Assembly: GCF_001577365.1 (NCBI RefSeq)
Contig: NZ_CP014513.1
Location: 1,798,001-1,862,000 of the forward strand
DNA from: Frondihabitans sp. PAMC 28766
GTDB taxonomy: Bacteria > Actinomycetota > Actinomycetes > Actinomycetales > Microbacteriaceae
Direction of reading: 5' to 3'
DNA length: 64,000 nucleotides
Below the pieces are notes generated by a model. The model saw nothing but the letters and a program-made list of their open reading frames with translations, was not told the origin of the DNA and searched no databases. Below, piece after piece: positions 33,512-42,859 of this stretch (within the stretch, counting starts at the first letter, position 1; every line of letters begins with the position of its first letter). Both the position numbers and the translations under genes were made by a program.

Positions 33512-35092
33512 ATGAGCTACACGATCGACGTGGATCCGGTCGGCTACACCGACGCCGCCGCTGCGACCAAGGGCTTGCTCTCCGAGCTCCGCGAGGCGGG
33601 TCACACCGTCGTCTCCGGTCTGCACTCCAGCCACGGCATGGCCGGCTCCGACCAGGGTGGTCAGGCGTGGGCCACCAGCTACGACGCGGGCGCGAAGAGC
33701 ATCCTCCGCGACACGTCGAGCCTCCTCACGGCGTTCGACTCGATCGCAGTCGCGCTCGGTGTGACCGGCTACAACCACGCCGTCGCCGAGCATCGCGCGG
33801 CGGGCGGCGCCGGCACGCCCGGCGGAGTCTCCCTGCCCTCCACGGTCGCTGTCGAGACCCTCCCGACACCACCCTCGTCGCACGGCGGCAACCGCCAGTT
33901 CCCCTGGGGGTTCCAGTACGTGGCCGACCTCATCGGCATGGCCTGGCCCGACGGGGACACCGACGAGCTGAGGGGGGCAGCGTCCCGATGGGACGCCTTC
34001 GCGGCATCGGTCGACGGCATCGACACCGGCGGCCCCCTCTCGGCCTTCGGCGGTTTCACGTCGCCTGAGATTCCCGGCATCGAGGCCAAATTCACGGCCG
34101 CCCGCGGCATCGTCTCGAGTCTCGCCTCGCAGGCGAGGGCGCTCGCCGCGGGCTGCCGCAAGCGGGCCGACACCATCGAGAAGGTCCACGGCGACACGGA
34201 GCGCGAACTCGCCCAGCTCGCCGCGACCATCGCGGCCACCGTCGCCGCCAGCGCTCTGCTCACCCCGTTCACGCTCGGTCTCTCCGATGCCGCCGGCGCT
34301 GGTGCGGTAGCGACCGAGACCGGCATCAGCGTCGCCCGCATCGTCGCCTGGCTGACCGAGGCCGTCGAGACGACGATCTCGACCGCGGGGGAGATCGCCG
34401 AGGCCGTCAGCGGAATCACCGGGCTCGGTCCCGCGATCGCGTCACTCGGCGTGCGCGTTGCGCCGATGGTGCTCGTCGGTGGAGTCAACGCCGTGGTGCA
34501 GGGCGGTTCGAGCGCGGCGATCGACGGCGTCGTCAACGGTTCGAGTGCGAACATCGGGGCCGACGTGCTCTTTGGCGCCCTTCCCGGCGGCAGCGCACTG
34601 CACGACGCGGAGGCCACGGGTGCCAAGGTCGCGGAGGCGGGCTCGCGAGAGGCAGCGGAGGCGGCCGCCGAGAAGTCGGCTGGCTCGGCCGTGCCTGTGG
34701 CCGACCGGGAGTCGCTCCGAGGCATCGACCGTGGTGACGGCCGAGATATTTTCGGCAAATACACGGGTGCCGACATCGTGAGCGCCGACAAAGAAGCGGC
34801 CGGCTTAGCTCGGTACGAGCGGCTCACTGGCAAGAAGCCGATCGCCGACCAGGTTTTGTCTCACGCTGATGGCTTCGATCATGGGCGTCGCTACGACGGC
34901 CTCGTGAAGAATGCTGACGGCACGTACACAGGAGTCGAGGTCAAGAGCGGGAGCGCCTTGGCCAAGTACAATTCCAAGAACAACGTCCAGAGACTGTTCG
35001 ATGAGGCCGTGAATCGCGGCACTGTCGCGCACGCAACCTTGAACGGCGAACCCATCCACATCACCGCTGTTCGAGTAGTCGAGGTGCCCTGA
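33512..35092 (+). CDS. type VII secretion-type polymorphic toxin with PD-(D/E)xK-like nuclease tip
   Basis: The effector has 526 residues. Its N-terminal part (residues 1-110) is a helical T7SS-type targeting region. A middle helical section (about 140-240) is followed by an Ala/Gly-rich hydrophobic segment (about 230-340). The C-terminal tip from about residue 415 contains GRRYDGLVK and GVEVKSGSALAKY. Asp462, Glu476 and Lys478 fit a PD-(D/E)xK nuclease core (D-x13-E-x-K). Tip DNA is lower in G+C (34741-35100: 210 of 360 by hand count, 58%) than the body (about 70% in a sampled line). That is typical of exchanged toxin tips. Activity is inferred only. Confidence 0.75.
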   Translation: MSYTIDVDPVGYTDAAAATKGLLSELREAGHTVVSGLHSSHGMAGSDQGGQAWATSYDAGAKSILRDTSSLLTAFDSIAVALGVTGYNHAVAEHRAAGGAGTPGGVSLPSTVAVETLPTPPSSHGGNRQFPWGFQYVADLIGMAWPDGDTDELRGAASRWDAFAASVDGIDTGGPLSAFGGFTSPEIPGIEAKFTAARGIVSSLASQARALAAGCRKRADTIEKVHGDTERELAQLAATIAATVAASALLTPFTLGLSDAAGAGAVATETGISVARIVAWLTEAVETTISTAGEIAEAVSGITGLGPAIASLGVRVAPMVLVGGVNAVVQGGSSAAIDGVVNGSSANIGADVLFGALPGGSALHDAEATGAKVAEAGSREAAEAAAEKSAGSAVPVADRESLRGIDRGDGRDIFGKYTGADIVSADKEAAGLARYERLTGKKPIADQVLSHADGFDHGRRYDGLVKNADGTYTGVEVKSGSALAKYNSKNNVQRLFDEAVNRGTVAHATLNGEPIHITAVRVVEVP

Positions 35093-35093
35093 A

Positions 35094-35561
35094 GTGATTC
35101 CTACGCATGTCGTCACGCTGAACGGCGAAATGAACATCCCCGTACTGGACGCCGACGGCCCTCCCTCGAATGAGATCGTCGGCTATCTGTCACGGCTCGA
35201 CGGAGACGACCTGTTCGCCGTCGCGCTCTGGAAACTCCCGGAAGGACACAGTCTCGGCACGCCGGAGGCCAACCGCGCGTCTGACGAGAACTACCTGCAA
35301 TCGGCGGGATCCGCGACGGCCATGACCATCGAATTGCGAGCATCGACGGGCAGCGCGGGTGGGCAGTACGGTGTCGGTCGAGGATCGCATTCGCGCGGAG
35401 AGACGCCGGACACACACATCGTGTTCGGACGCCACACTGTGTCCGTCTTCTCCGACGAGGTCTTCACCGCCGACGAGGCAGCGCCGATCTATCGGCACTA
35501 TTTCGAGACCGGAGCCGTCCCCGATGGCTTGACACTGCGTCCGCTCGAACTCGGTCTCTGA
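35094..35561 (+). CDS. candidate immunity protein for the type VII toxin
   Basis: This 155-residue soluble protein has no recognised family. It starts (GTG 35094) one base after the toxin stop. That tight spacing, the small size, the lower G+C and the position right after the toxin tip are what is expected of a cognate immunity gene. It shows YLSRLDGDDLFAVALWKLPEG and FGRHTVSVFSDEVFTADEAAP. A later ATG at 35130 is a possible alternative start. Confidence 0.6.
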   Translation: MIPTHVVTLNGEMNIPVLDADGPPSNEIVGYLSRLDGDDLFAVALWKLPEGHSLGTPEANRASDENYLQSAGSATAMTIELRASTGSAGGQYGVGRGSHSRGETPDTHIVFGRHTVSVFSDEVFTADEAAPIYRHYFETGAVPDGLTLRPLELGL

Positions 35562-35638
35562 CCTGTCGATGCCTGTCCAGCCGGCCTCGTCTCCTCGGGT
35601 TTCCCCTGGCCGGGCGGCGGACCGCAGCCGCAGCGGCC

Positions 35639-35644
35639 TAGGCT
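35639..35644 (+). promoter_or_regulatory. -10 hexamer (leaderless type)
   Basis: TAGGCT, six bases, then ATG 35651. Confidence 0.45.
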
Positions 35645-35650
35645 CGGGGC

Positions 35651-36523
35651 ATGCCCGCAGCGCCGCAGCCCGGCCGTCCGAAGACGATCGTGATCGCAGG
35701 ATGCGGCGACCTGGGCACCGAGACCGGCCTCCGCTTCGAGGCCGCAGGACACCGCGTCGTCGGCATCCGCCGCTCGGCCGACGTGCTGCCGCCGAGCTTC
35801 GAGCGCCAGTCGGTCGACCTCCGCACGAGCTGCCCGGTCGTGCCGCCTGAGACCGACGTGGTCGTGGTGGCGCTGACCGCGGGGGAGCGGACCGCCTCGG
35901 CCTACCGGGCCACTTACCTCGACGGGCTGCGGCACGTGCTCGACGGCGTGGAGCGCGCCGGGGCGACTCCTCGCCTCCTGCTGGTCTCGTCGACCGCCGT
36001 GTACGACGTCGACGACGGGTCGTGGGTCGACGAGGCGACGGAGGCCCGAGCGACGTCGCCCACCGCGACGGTGCTGCGCGAGACCGAGCGCGAGCTGGCC
36101 CTGCGCGTGCCGAACTCGGTGATCCTGCGCCTCGGCGGGCTCTACGGCCCGGGCCGCGAGCGACTCATCGACCAGGTGCGGGCAGGCGACTCGAGGACGC
36201 CGCGCGGGTCGCTCTTCACGAACCGCATCCACCGCGACGACGCGGCCAGGTCGATCGTGCATCTCGCGCTCCATGGCGCCCCGCCGCCGCTGGTGGTCGG
36301 CGTCGACGACGAGCCCGCGCAGCTGGGCGACGTGCTGACGTTCCTGGCGGAGCAACTCGGGTTGCCCGCGCCCGCGCCCTCCCGGGGTCGCGACCGGCCA
36401 CAGGGCGGTGACCGTCGGCTGAGCAACGCGCTGCTGCGCAGCACCGGCTTCGCGTTCGACCACCCGACCTTCCGCGAGGGCTACGCGGCCGTGCTGCGGG
36501 GCGAGGGCGTCCGGCATCCCTGA
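35651..36523 (+). CDS. NAD(P)-dependent epimerase/SDR-type oxidoreductase (YeeZ-like)
   Basis: This 290-residue extended-SDR Rossmann protein has the nucleotide loop TIVIAGCGDLGTETGLRF near residues 12-29. LLLVSSTAVYDVDDG and RLGGLYGPGRERLI follow. It resembles the YeeZ group, in which the catalytic Tyr-Lys pair is degenerate, so the reaction is uncertain. The ABC-F gene follows after 12 bases. Confidence 0.8.
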   Translation: MPAAPQPGRPKTIVIAGCGDLGTETGLRFEAAGHRVVGIRRSADVLPPSFERQSVDLRTSCPVVPPETDVVVVALTAGERTASAYRATYLDGLRHVLDGVERAGATPRLLLVSSTAVYDVDDGSWVDEATEARATSPTATVLRETERELALRVPNSVILRLGGLYGPGRERLIDQVRAGDSRTPRGSLFTNRIHRDDAARSIVHLALHGAPPPLVVGVDDEPAQLGDVLTFLAEQLGLPAPAPSRGRDRPQGGDRRLSNALLRSTGFAFDHPTFREGYAAVLRGEGVRHP

Positions 36524-36535
36524 GAGACTGAGCGC

Positions 36536-38118
36536 ATGAGCCTCATCCGCCTGAACGACGTCACCGTCCGCCACGACAACACCCAGATCCTCCGCGAGAC
36601 GTTCTTCCGGCTGGAGGCGCAGGATCGCGTCGGGCTGATCGGGCGCAACGGCACCGGCAAGACCACCCTGCTGAGGCTGATCCTCGGGCAGGTGCAGCCC
36701 GACGAGGGCACCGTCACGGTCGACGACGGCCTCACGATCGGCTATTTCTCGCAGTTCTCCGAGCTCGACGGCACGCAGACCGTGGTCGAGGTGCTCGAGG
36801 GGCTCTTCGACGACATCCGCGCCATCGAGAAGGAGCTGGAAGACCTGGGTCTGCAGATCGCCGACGGCCCTTCCGACGACGAGATGATGCGCCTGCTCGA
36901 GCGGCAGTCCGACCTCTTCGAGACGATGGACCACCGTGACGGCTGGGAGTACCCGCGGCGCATCGACACGGCTCTCACGATCCTGGGCTTCTCCGACGAG
37001 CACCGCAGCGCAGCCATCGACGACCTCTCGGGCGGCTGGCGAAACCGCGCGGCCCTGGCGAAGATCCTGCTGCAGGACCCCGACGTGCTGCTGCTCGACG
37101 AGCCCACCAACTTCCTCGACGTGGCGGGTGTCGAGTGGCTCGAGAGCTGGTTCCGCGACTTCAAGGGCGCGGCGATCGTGGTGTCGCACGACAGGGCGTT
37201 CGTCGACGCGACGGCCACCCGCATCGTCGAGGTCGAGAACTTCCACCTGCACGAATACCCGGGCAATTTCTCGGAGTACATCGTGCAGAAGCAGTTCCGG
37301 CTGAAGACCCTCGAGGCGCAGTTCGTGCACGAGAACGAGCTGCTGGCCTTCGAGGCCGAGGGCATCGCCGACCGGCGCGAGGCCGCGAAGGCCGCGAAGC
37401 AGGGCAACCCCCTCGACAAGAAGCTCGCCAAGATCAAGAAAGAGCGCTCACCGCGGCCCGTCGACCAGATCATCACCGAGATCTACTCGGGGCTCCACGT
37501 CAAAGACGTGCTGGCCAGGATCTCGGGGCTCGGCAAGTCGTACGGCTCGCGCACGCTGTTCGACGACCTGACCCTCGAGATCCGCCGAGGCGACCGCATC
37601 GTCGTGCTGGGCTCGAACGGCTCGGGAAAATCGACGCTGCTGCGGATCCTGGACGGCTCGGAGAAGCCTGATCAGGGCGAGGCCGCGTGGGCGGGTGGAG
37701 TGAAGGTGGTCTCGTACAACCGCACCCTCGACGAGCTCGACGACACCGACACGGTCACCCACGCGGTGAACGCGATGCCCGACAGCCTCGCGCTGACGGC
37801 GACGAAGAAGTCGGTGGCTCGGTTTCTGGCGATGTTCCAATTCTCGGAGGCCGACCTGCAGAAGCGCATCGGCACGCTCTCGGGGGCCAGCGCGCTCGCG
37901 TCGCGATGGCGCAGTGCCTCCTGTCGGGCGCATCGGTGCTGCTGCTCGACGAGCCGACGAACCACCTCGACCTGCCGAGCACGCAGGTGATGGAGCGGGC
38001 GCTCGCGCACTTCCCCGGCGCCGTCGTCGTGGTCAGCCACGACCGCTTCTTCGCCGACAAGGTCGCGACGAAGAAGCTGTCGTTCGCCGCGACCGGTCTG
38101 GACCTCTCTGCCGCCTAG
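36536..38118 (+). CDS. ABC-F family ATPase (one-base frameshift in the assembly)
   Basis: This soluble protein, about 527 residues, has two ABC cassettes and no membrane domain, as in ABC-F translation factors (EttA, Uup and antibiotic-resistance types). The first Walker A (GRNGTGKT) is at residues 36-43, followed by LSGGWRNRAALAK and LLLDEPTNFLD. The second has GSNGSGKST, LSGGQRARVAMAQ and LLLDEPTNHLD. The frame breaks at 37882-37886, where LSG should continue GQRARVAMAQ; a sixth G restores it. Membership of a resistance subgroup cannot be decided. Confidence 0.9.
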
Positions 38119-38960
38119 GCCTCGTGGCGCCAGGAGTGCTGCGGGTCGTAGCCGAGCAGACGGCGCGCCTTGTCGATCGAGAGCAGCGTCTCGGTGCCCG
38201 ACACCTCGCGCTTGAGCTCGACGTTCGGGAAGACCTCGGCGGCCAGTTCGGCGCTCGGCCGGCTCATGACGGTGTCGGCCGCTGCGATGATCATGGCCTC
38301 GAAGCCCGGCTGCGCCTTCTCGAGCGCGAGCGCTACGGCCTGGGCGCCGTCACGGCCGTCGATGTAGCCCCAGAGGTTCCACTTGCGCTTCGTCGCATCC
38401 GAGTCGAACGAGGGGAACTCGGTGTAGTCGTCCGGGTTCATCACGTTGGAGAAGCGGAAGCCGGTGATCGACAGCGTCGGGTCCCAGCGCACGAGCTCTT
38501 TCGCCATCGTCTCTTCGAGGTGCTTCACCAGCGAGTAAGTGCTCTCCGGCCGCGCCGGATACTCCTCGTCGACGGGGATGTACGGCGGGTCGATGTCGAA
38601 CGGCAGGCCGAGGACGGTCTCGCTCGACGCGTAGACGATCTTCTTGATGCCGGCCCGGCGCGCGGCCTGGAAGACGTTGTAGGTCGACAGGATGTTGTTG
38701 TGGAAGGTGGCCACGTCGGGCAGGATCCCGGGTGCCGGGATGGCGCCGAGGTGCACGATCGCGTCGAACGTGCCGACGCGCTCGTCGAGGCCCAGGATCG
38801 CGTCGACCACCTGCCCGTAGTCGGTCAGGTCCACCTTGAGATAGCCCGGGCCGCGCGTGCCGAACTGGTCGAAGTTGGTGACGTCGTGGCCGTCGTCGAC
38901 CAGCCGCTTCACGACGCTCCGGCCGAGCTTTCCGCTGCCACCGGTGAGTGCGATCTTCAT
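38115..38960 (-). CDS. NAD-dependent epimerase/dehydratase
   Basis: This 281-residue extended SDR has the Rossmann loop MKIALTGGSGKLGRS and IVHLGAIPAPG. YASSETVLGLP and the catalytic YSLVK are also present. The start is ATG 38960, with AAGGAG four bases upstream. It overlaps the converging ABC-F stop by four bases. The substrate, probably a nucleotide sugar or uronate, is not determined. Confidence 0.88.
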   Translation of the reverse strand: MKIALTGGSGKLGRSVVKRLVDDGHDVTNFDQFGTRGPGYLKVDLTDYGQVVDAILGLDERVGTFDAIVHLGAIPAPGILPDVATFHNNILSTYNVFQAARRAGIKKIVYASSETVLGLPFDIDPPYIPVDEEYPARPESTYSLVKHLEETMAKELVRWDPTLSITGFRFSNVMNPDDYTEFPSFDSDATKRKWNLWGYIDGRDGAQAVALALEKAQPGFEAMIIAAADTVMSRPSAELAAEVFPNVELKREVSGTETLLSIDKARRLLGYDPQHSWRHEA

Positions 38961-39071
38961 GGTTCTCCTTCGAACGATCAGGGGGATGCCTCCAGTCAAC
39001 CAGGTGTGCAAGGACCGGTCTCGCTCTTGTGATCCTGCGTCGCGGTCGGTGGATCTGATCGCCTGAGACGG

Positions 39072-39107
39072 CAGAACGACCGGGCCCCGCGGGGCTCGGC
39101 CGTTCTG
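39072..39107 (-). terminator. hairpin downstream of the lipoprotein gene
   Basis: CAGAACG (39072-39078) and CGTTCTG (39101-39107) extend inward through a GCCCC/GGGGC core to a stem of about 17 bp with one mismatch and one wobble. There is no clear T-run. Confidence 0.5.
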
Positions 39108-39121
39108 TGTGCTGGGAGTCG

Positions 39122-39907
39122 CTACTTGGCGGCGGCGACCACAGCGTTGATGACGTCGGTCAGCGGCACGGTGGGCGACGCGGAGGGGGTCGACGCGGCG
39201 GTCGTCGCGGTCGACGAGCCTTCTGCGGTGATCGCGAGGTTGCCGGCGATGGCGCTGATGATCTCGACGGAGACCGGCTTGCCGGCGCCGCCGGTGGCGG
39301 AGGGCACGGTGATGGTCTCTTCGATTGCGCGCGTCTGGTCGGCATCGGTCGAGACACTGATCTTCTTGAGCGTGAGAGGGATGCTGACCGTCTGGCCGCT
39401 CTCGGTGAGACTGATCTTCATCGAGCCGCACTCGGAGAGAGCCTTGTCGGACTGGGCCGCGGCACCCGTCGTGTAGGTGGTCGGCAGCTTCTTGCCCGAG
39501 ATGGTCGAGAGCAGGACCAGGTTCGAGCCGTAGGTGAGGCCGGCGTTGACGCTGTCGGCGGGCGGCGTCTGGCTGAGGTTGTTCTTGAGGATCGTGGCGC
39601 AGCTGGCCGGCGTGATCGTGACGCCCTTCTGGCTGAGCAGCGCCTGGACCCCGCCGCTCGTCTGCGCCTGCTTCTCGCTCGCCTGCACCTGGGCGTTGTC
39701 GAGGATCTTGCCCGAGAGGCCGACCTTCTTCTCAGCGGTCGTGAGGATCGTCGGGAGATCGCTCGCCGTATACGTCTTGGCTGCGGCTGCGGTCGTCTTG
39801 GCGGGAGCGGACGCGCCCCCGTTCGACGAGCCGCCCGACGAGCAGGCGGTGGCGGCCAGCAGGATGCCGGCGGAGGCGATCACGACGGTGGCGACGCGGA
39901 ACTTCAC
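39122..39907 (-). CDS. secreted lipoprotein of unknown function
   Basis: This 261-residue protein has a lipoprotein signal peptide: KFRVATVVIASAGILLAATAC, with the lipidated Cys at residue 22, followed by SSGGSSNGG. The outer domain has two cysteines (PASCATIL and LSECGSMK) that may form a disulfide. Overall it resembles PknH-like sensor/lipoprotein domains of actinobacteria, but that is weak. It starts at GTG 39907 after AAAGAAG, and a hairpin lies after its stop. Confidence 0.7.
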   Translation of the reverse strand: MKFRVATVVIASAGILLAATACSSGGSSNGGASAPAKTTAAAAKTYTASDLPTILTTAEKKVGLSGKILDNAQVQASEKQAQTSGGVQALLSQKGVTITPASCATILKNNLSQTPPADSVNAGLTYGSNLVLLSTISGKKLPTTYTTGAAAQSDKALSECGSMKISLTESGQTVSIPLTLKKISVSTDADQTRAIEETITVPSATGGAGKPVSVEIISAIAGNLAITAEGSSTATTAASTPSASPTVPLTDVINAVVAAAK

Positions 39908-40030
39908 GATTTCTTCTTTCGCTCGAACGATGTCGATGTCCTCATCGACGCAACAGAGGATCACCCGATACAGCTCAGAAGAATCCCCCGGGTCGACCAT
40001 AGCCCAGGCTGCTCGCGCGGGCCCGACGCG

Positions 40031-40036
40031 TACGAT
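40031..40036 (+). promoter_or_regulatory. -10 hexamer of the glutaredoxin-deoC operon (leaderless type)
   Basis: TACGAT, six bases, then ATG 40043. Confidence 0.5.
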
Positions 40037-40042
40037 TGACGC

Positions 40043-40291
40043 ATGAGCGCAGACACCGCACCCGACCGCATCCTCATGTTCGGCGCCGCCTGGTGCGGCG
40101 ACTGCCGCCGGTCGAAGGCGCTGCTCGACAAGCAGGGCGTCGCCTACGACTACGTCGACCTCGAGGCCACCGAGGACGGCGCCGATCGCGCCTACGCGGT
40201 CAGCGGACGCACGCAGATCCCCGTCATCGTCTTCCCCGACGGCAGCCACCTGGTCGAGCCGACCGACGCCGAGCTGGCCGCGAAGCTGTGA
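40043..40291 (+). CDS. glutaredoxin/mycoredoxin-like protein
   Basis: This 82-residue thioredoxin-fold protein has an active-site CGDC (Cys18, Cys21) in [12 protein letters not shown] and the cis-proline motif [11 protein letters not shown]. Actinobacterial relatives use mycothiol (mycoredoxins, usually with CGYC or CxxC) to reduce protein disulfides. The stop overlaps the deoC GTG by four bases. Confidence 0.88.
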   Translation: MSADTAPDRILMFGAAWCGDCRRSKALLDKQGVAYDYVDLEATEDGADRAYAVSGRTQIPVIVFPDGSHLVEPTDAELAAKL

Positions 40292-41007
40292 GCGTGTCGC
40301 CCTCCGCTTCCGCGTCGCCCGCGTCGCCGACCGAGATCGCCGCCATCATCGACCACACGCTGCTCAAGCCCGAGGCGACCGACGCCGACGTCGAGGCCCT
40401 CGTCGCGGAGGCCGTCGACCTCGGCACGTACTCGGTGTGCGTCTCGCCGTCGATGCTCCCGCTCGAGATCCCCGCGGGTTCGGGCCTCACGATCGCCGTC
40501 GTGTGCGGGTTCCCGAGCGGCAAGCACACCTCGCTCGTCAAGGCCGCCGAGGCCGCGGAGTCGGTCGCTCTCGGGGCCGACGAGGTCGACATGGTGATCG
40601 ACGTGGGCGCGGCCAAGGCCAAGGAGTTCGATCGTGTCGAGGCCGACATCGCGGCCGTCCGCGCCGCGATCCCGCACCCCACACTGCTCAAGGTGATCAT
40701 CGAGTCGGCGGTGCTCGACGACGACGAGATCGTCGGAGCCTGCCGCGCCGCAGTCGCAGCCGGTGCCGACTTCGTGAAGACGTCCACAGGCTTCCACCCC
40801 GCGGGCGGCGCCACCGAGCACGCGGTGCGTCTGATGCGCGAGACCGTCGGCGACGCCCTCGGGGTCAAGGCCTCCGGTGGCGTGCGCACGCTCGACGACG
40901 CGCGTCGCATGATGGCGGCCGGTGCGACTCGGCTCGGAGTCTCCGGCTCGCGCGCTCTCCTCGGCGCCGATACCGCCGTGGCGCCTACGGCTTCAGCCGG
41001 CTACTGA
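40288..41007 (+). CDS. deoC: deoxyribose-phosphate aldolase
   Basis: This 239-residue class I aldolase cleaves 2-deoxyribose-5-phosphate to glyceraldehyde-3-phosphate and acetaldehyde in nucleoside salvage. The Schiff-base Lys164 is in DFVKTSTGF. Asp101 is in [10 protein letters not shown], and Lys194 in GVKASGGVR completes the proton relay. GTG 40288 is translationally coupled to the glutaredoxin gene; GTG 40294 is a near alternative. Confidence 0.94.
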   Translation: MSVSPSASASPASPTEIAAIIDHTLLKPEATDADVEALVAEAVDLGTYSVCVSPSMLPLEIPAGSGLTIAVVCGFPSGKHTSLVKAAEAAESVALGADEVDMVIDVGAAKAKEFDRVEADIAAVRAAIPHPTLLKVIIESAVLDDDEIVGACRAAVAAGADFVKTSTGFHPAGGATEHAVRLMRETVGDALGVKASGGVRTLDDARRMMAAGATRLGVSGSRALLGADTAVAPTASAGY

Positions 41008-41031
41008 TCGCGGGCCATGCGAGGCCAGGCG

Positions 41032-41883
41032 TCAGCTGAGGATGTCCTTCGTCGCGAACCGGCCGTAGGCCAAGAAGCCGAAGACGACCACGTAGCCCGC
41101 CTGCAGCACCGCGTTGGCCTGGAAGTTGTCCCACGAGATCGGGTCGCGCAAGAAGTCGCCGAAGCCGAGCCAGTAGTTCGTGAACAGGAACGGCTCGAGG
41201 AAGGCCAGTTGCGGCAGCGCGCCGAGGATCTGCGCCACCGTCGACAGCACGATCGTCGCGGCCATCGCGCCGACGGGCACGCTCGTGAGCGTCGAGATGA
41301 ACAGCCCGATCGCGCTCAGGCCGAGCAGCGACATGGTGACGTACAGCGCCATCATCAGCATCCGCCCCGCGTAGTCGGCGAAGCCGACGGTCTGCCCCGA
41401 CAGCAGGGTGACGGGGCCGACGGGGAAGAGCAGGGCGCCGATGATCGCGCCGAAGACGACGATCGTGAGAGTGCCGGCGAGGCAGAACAGCGCTGCGCCG
41501 AGGTACTTGACGAGCAGGAGACGGATGCGGCCGGCCGGCGCGACGAGCAGATACCGCAGCGTGCCGAGCCCGGCTTCGCCGGCGATCGTGTCGCCCGCGA
41601 CGACGCCGACGGTCAGAGGCAGGAAGAGCGGGATCGCGACGGTCAGCGCCGTCAGCGAGACGAACAGGCCGTTCTGCGTGATGTCGCCGAGGAAGGCGGG
41701 GCCGCGGCCCGAGTCGCCGCCGGTCGTCACCTTGACGGCGATGGCCAAGAGGATCGGGATGGCCGCCAGTGCGCCCAGCATCGCGATGGTGCGGGTGCGA
41801 CGGAAGAGGACGCGGATCTCGGAGCCGAGCAGCGCGATACCGAGGCCGAACCCCCGGCGGGTGGACACATCAGCCTGCGACAT
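41032..41883 (-). CDS. ABC-2 type transporter permease
   Basis: This 283-residue membrane protein has about six helices. The order is typical of ABC-2 permeases: a first helix after LFRRTRTIAM, a large outer loop, then clustered helices and a final helix near the C-terminus. It overlaps the ATPase gene by 14 bases, so the two form one exporter. The last gene of the operon is followed by the convergent deoC. The substrate is unknown. Confidence 0.88.
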   Translation of the reverse strand: MSQADVSTRRGFGLGIALLGSEIRVLFRRTRTIAMLGALAAIPILLAIAVKVTTGGDSGRGPAFLGDITQNGLFVSLTALTVAIPLFLPLTVGVVAGDTIAGEAGLGTLRYLLVAPAGRIRLLLVKYLGAALFCLAGTLTIVVFGAIIGALLFPVGPVTLLSGQTVGFADYAGRMLMMALYVTMSLLGLSAIGLFISTLTSVPVGAMAATIVLSTVAQILGALPQLAFLEPFLFTNYWLGFGDFLRDPISWDNFQANAVLQAGYVVVFGFLAYGRFATKDILS

Positions 41884-42859
41884 CGAAGCCCTCCCCGGTC
41901 AGGTCGACAAAACGGTCTTCCAGGCTCGCGCCGGCCACCTGGAAGCCGCGCACGCGCACGTCCGCGTCGACGAGGGCCGCGTTGATGCTTTCGGCCAGCG
42001 GGCCGTCGGCGGGCACTTCGGCCGTGACCCCGCTCGGCTCGTCGGCCGGGCCCCAGAGCACAGGATCGAGGGCCAGCCGCGCCAGCACCTGTCGCGCCGA
42101 GCTCACATCCGGGGTCGTGACGGTGACGCGCTGCACGCCCTGGGCTCGCAGCTCGGCCAGCGGCCCCTGGGTGACGAGTCGCCCGGCGCTCATGACGGCC
42201 ACGTGCGAGCACATCTGCTCGATCTCGCTGAGGAGGTGGCTGGAGACGAAGATCGTCGTGCCCTCCTCTGCCAGCGACCCGATCAGCATCCGGACCTCGC
42301 GGGTGCCCTGCGGGTCGAGGCCGTTGCTCGGCTCGTCGAGGATGAGGAGGTCGCGCGGCATCAAGAGTGCGTTGGCGATGCCGAGGCGCTGCTTCATGCC
42401 GAGCGAGTAGGCGTGCGCCTTCTTGTCGGCGGCGTGCGACAGCCCGACGCGGTCGAGCGCGGCGTCGACGCGCTGGGAGCGGGTCGCCCCCGGGGCGCCT
42501 CGATCGGCCGTGTCGAGACGGTGCAGGTTCGCCCGGCCGGAGAGGAACGGGTAGAACGCCGGGCCTTCGACGAGAGCGCCGACTCGCGGGAGTTCGGAGC
42601 GGAGGGCACTCGGCATCCTCCCGTCCAGCATCCTGACCTCACCGCTCGTCGCCTGGATGAGGCCCAGCAGCATGCGGATCGTGGTGGTCTTGCCCGAGCC
42701 GTTGGGGCCGAGGAAGCCGAACACGCTGCCGCGCGGAACCTTCAGGTCGAGCGAGTCGACGGCGAGCTGGCGCGAGAAGCGTTTCGTCAGCGCCGTCGTC
42801 TCGATGGCGAGGTCGGCGCCGGTCGCGAGACCGACGCCGACCGATGAGTCGAGGCTCAC
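41870..42859 (-). CDS. ABC transporter ATP-binding protein
   Basis: This 329-residue ATPase of the CcmA/DrrA-like export type has Walker A GPNGSGKTTT, the signature SLGMKQRLGIANAL, and Walker B LLILDEPSNGLDPQG. A C-terminal extension of about 100 residues ends in SLEDRFVDLTG. Start GTG 42859 overlaps the stop of the LolA-like gene (GTGA), and its stop overlaps the permease. The three genes form a coupled operon. Confidence 0.93.
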   Translation of the reverse strand: MSLDSSVGVGLATGADLAIETTALTKRFSRQLAVDSLDLKVPRGSVFGFLGPNGSGKTTTIRMLLGLIQATSGEVRMLDGRMPSALRSELPRVGALVEGPAFYPFLSGRANLHRLDTADRGAPGATRSQRVDAALDRVGLSHAADKKAHAYSLGMKQRLGIANALLMPRDLLILDEPSNGLDPQGTREVRMLIGSLAEEGTTIFVSSHLLSEIEQMCSHVAVMSAGRLVTQGPLAELRAQGVQRVTVTTPDVSSARQVLARLALDPVLWGPADEPSGVTAEVPADGPLAESINAALVDADVRVRGFQVAGASLEDRFVDLTGEGFDVAG

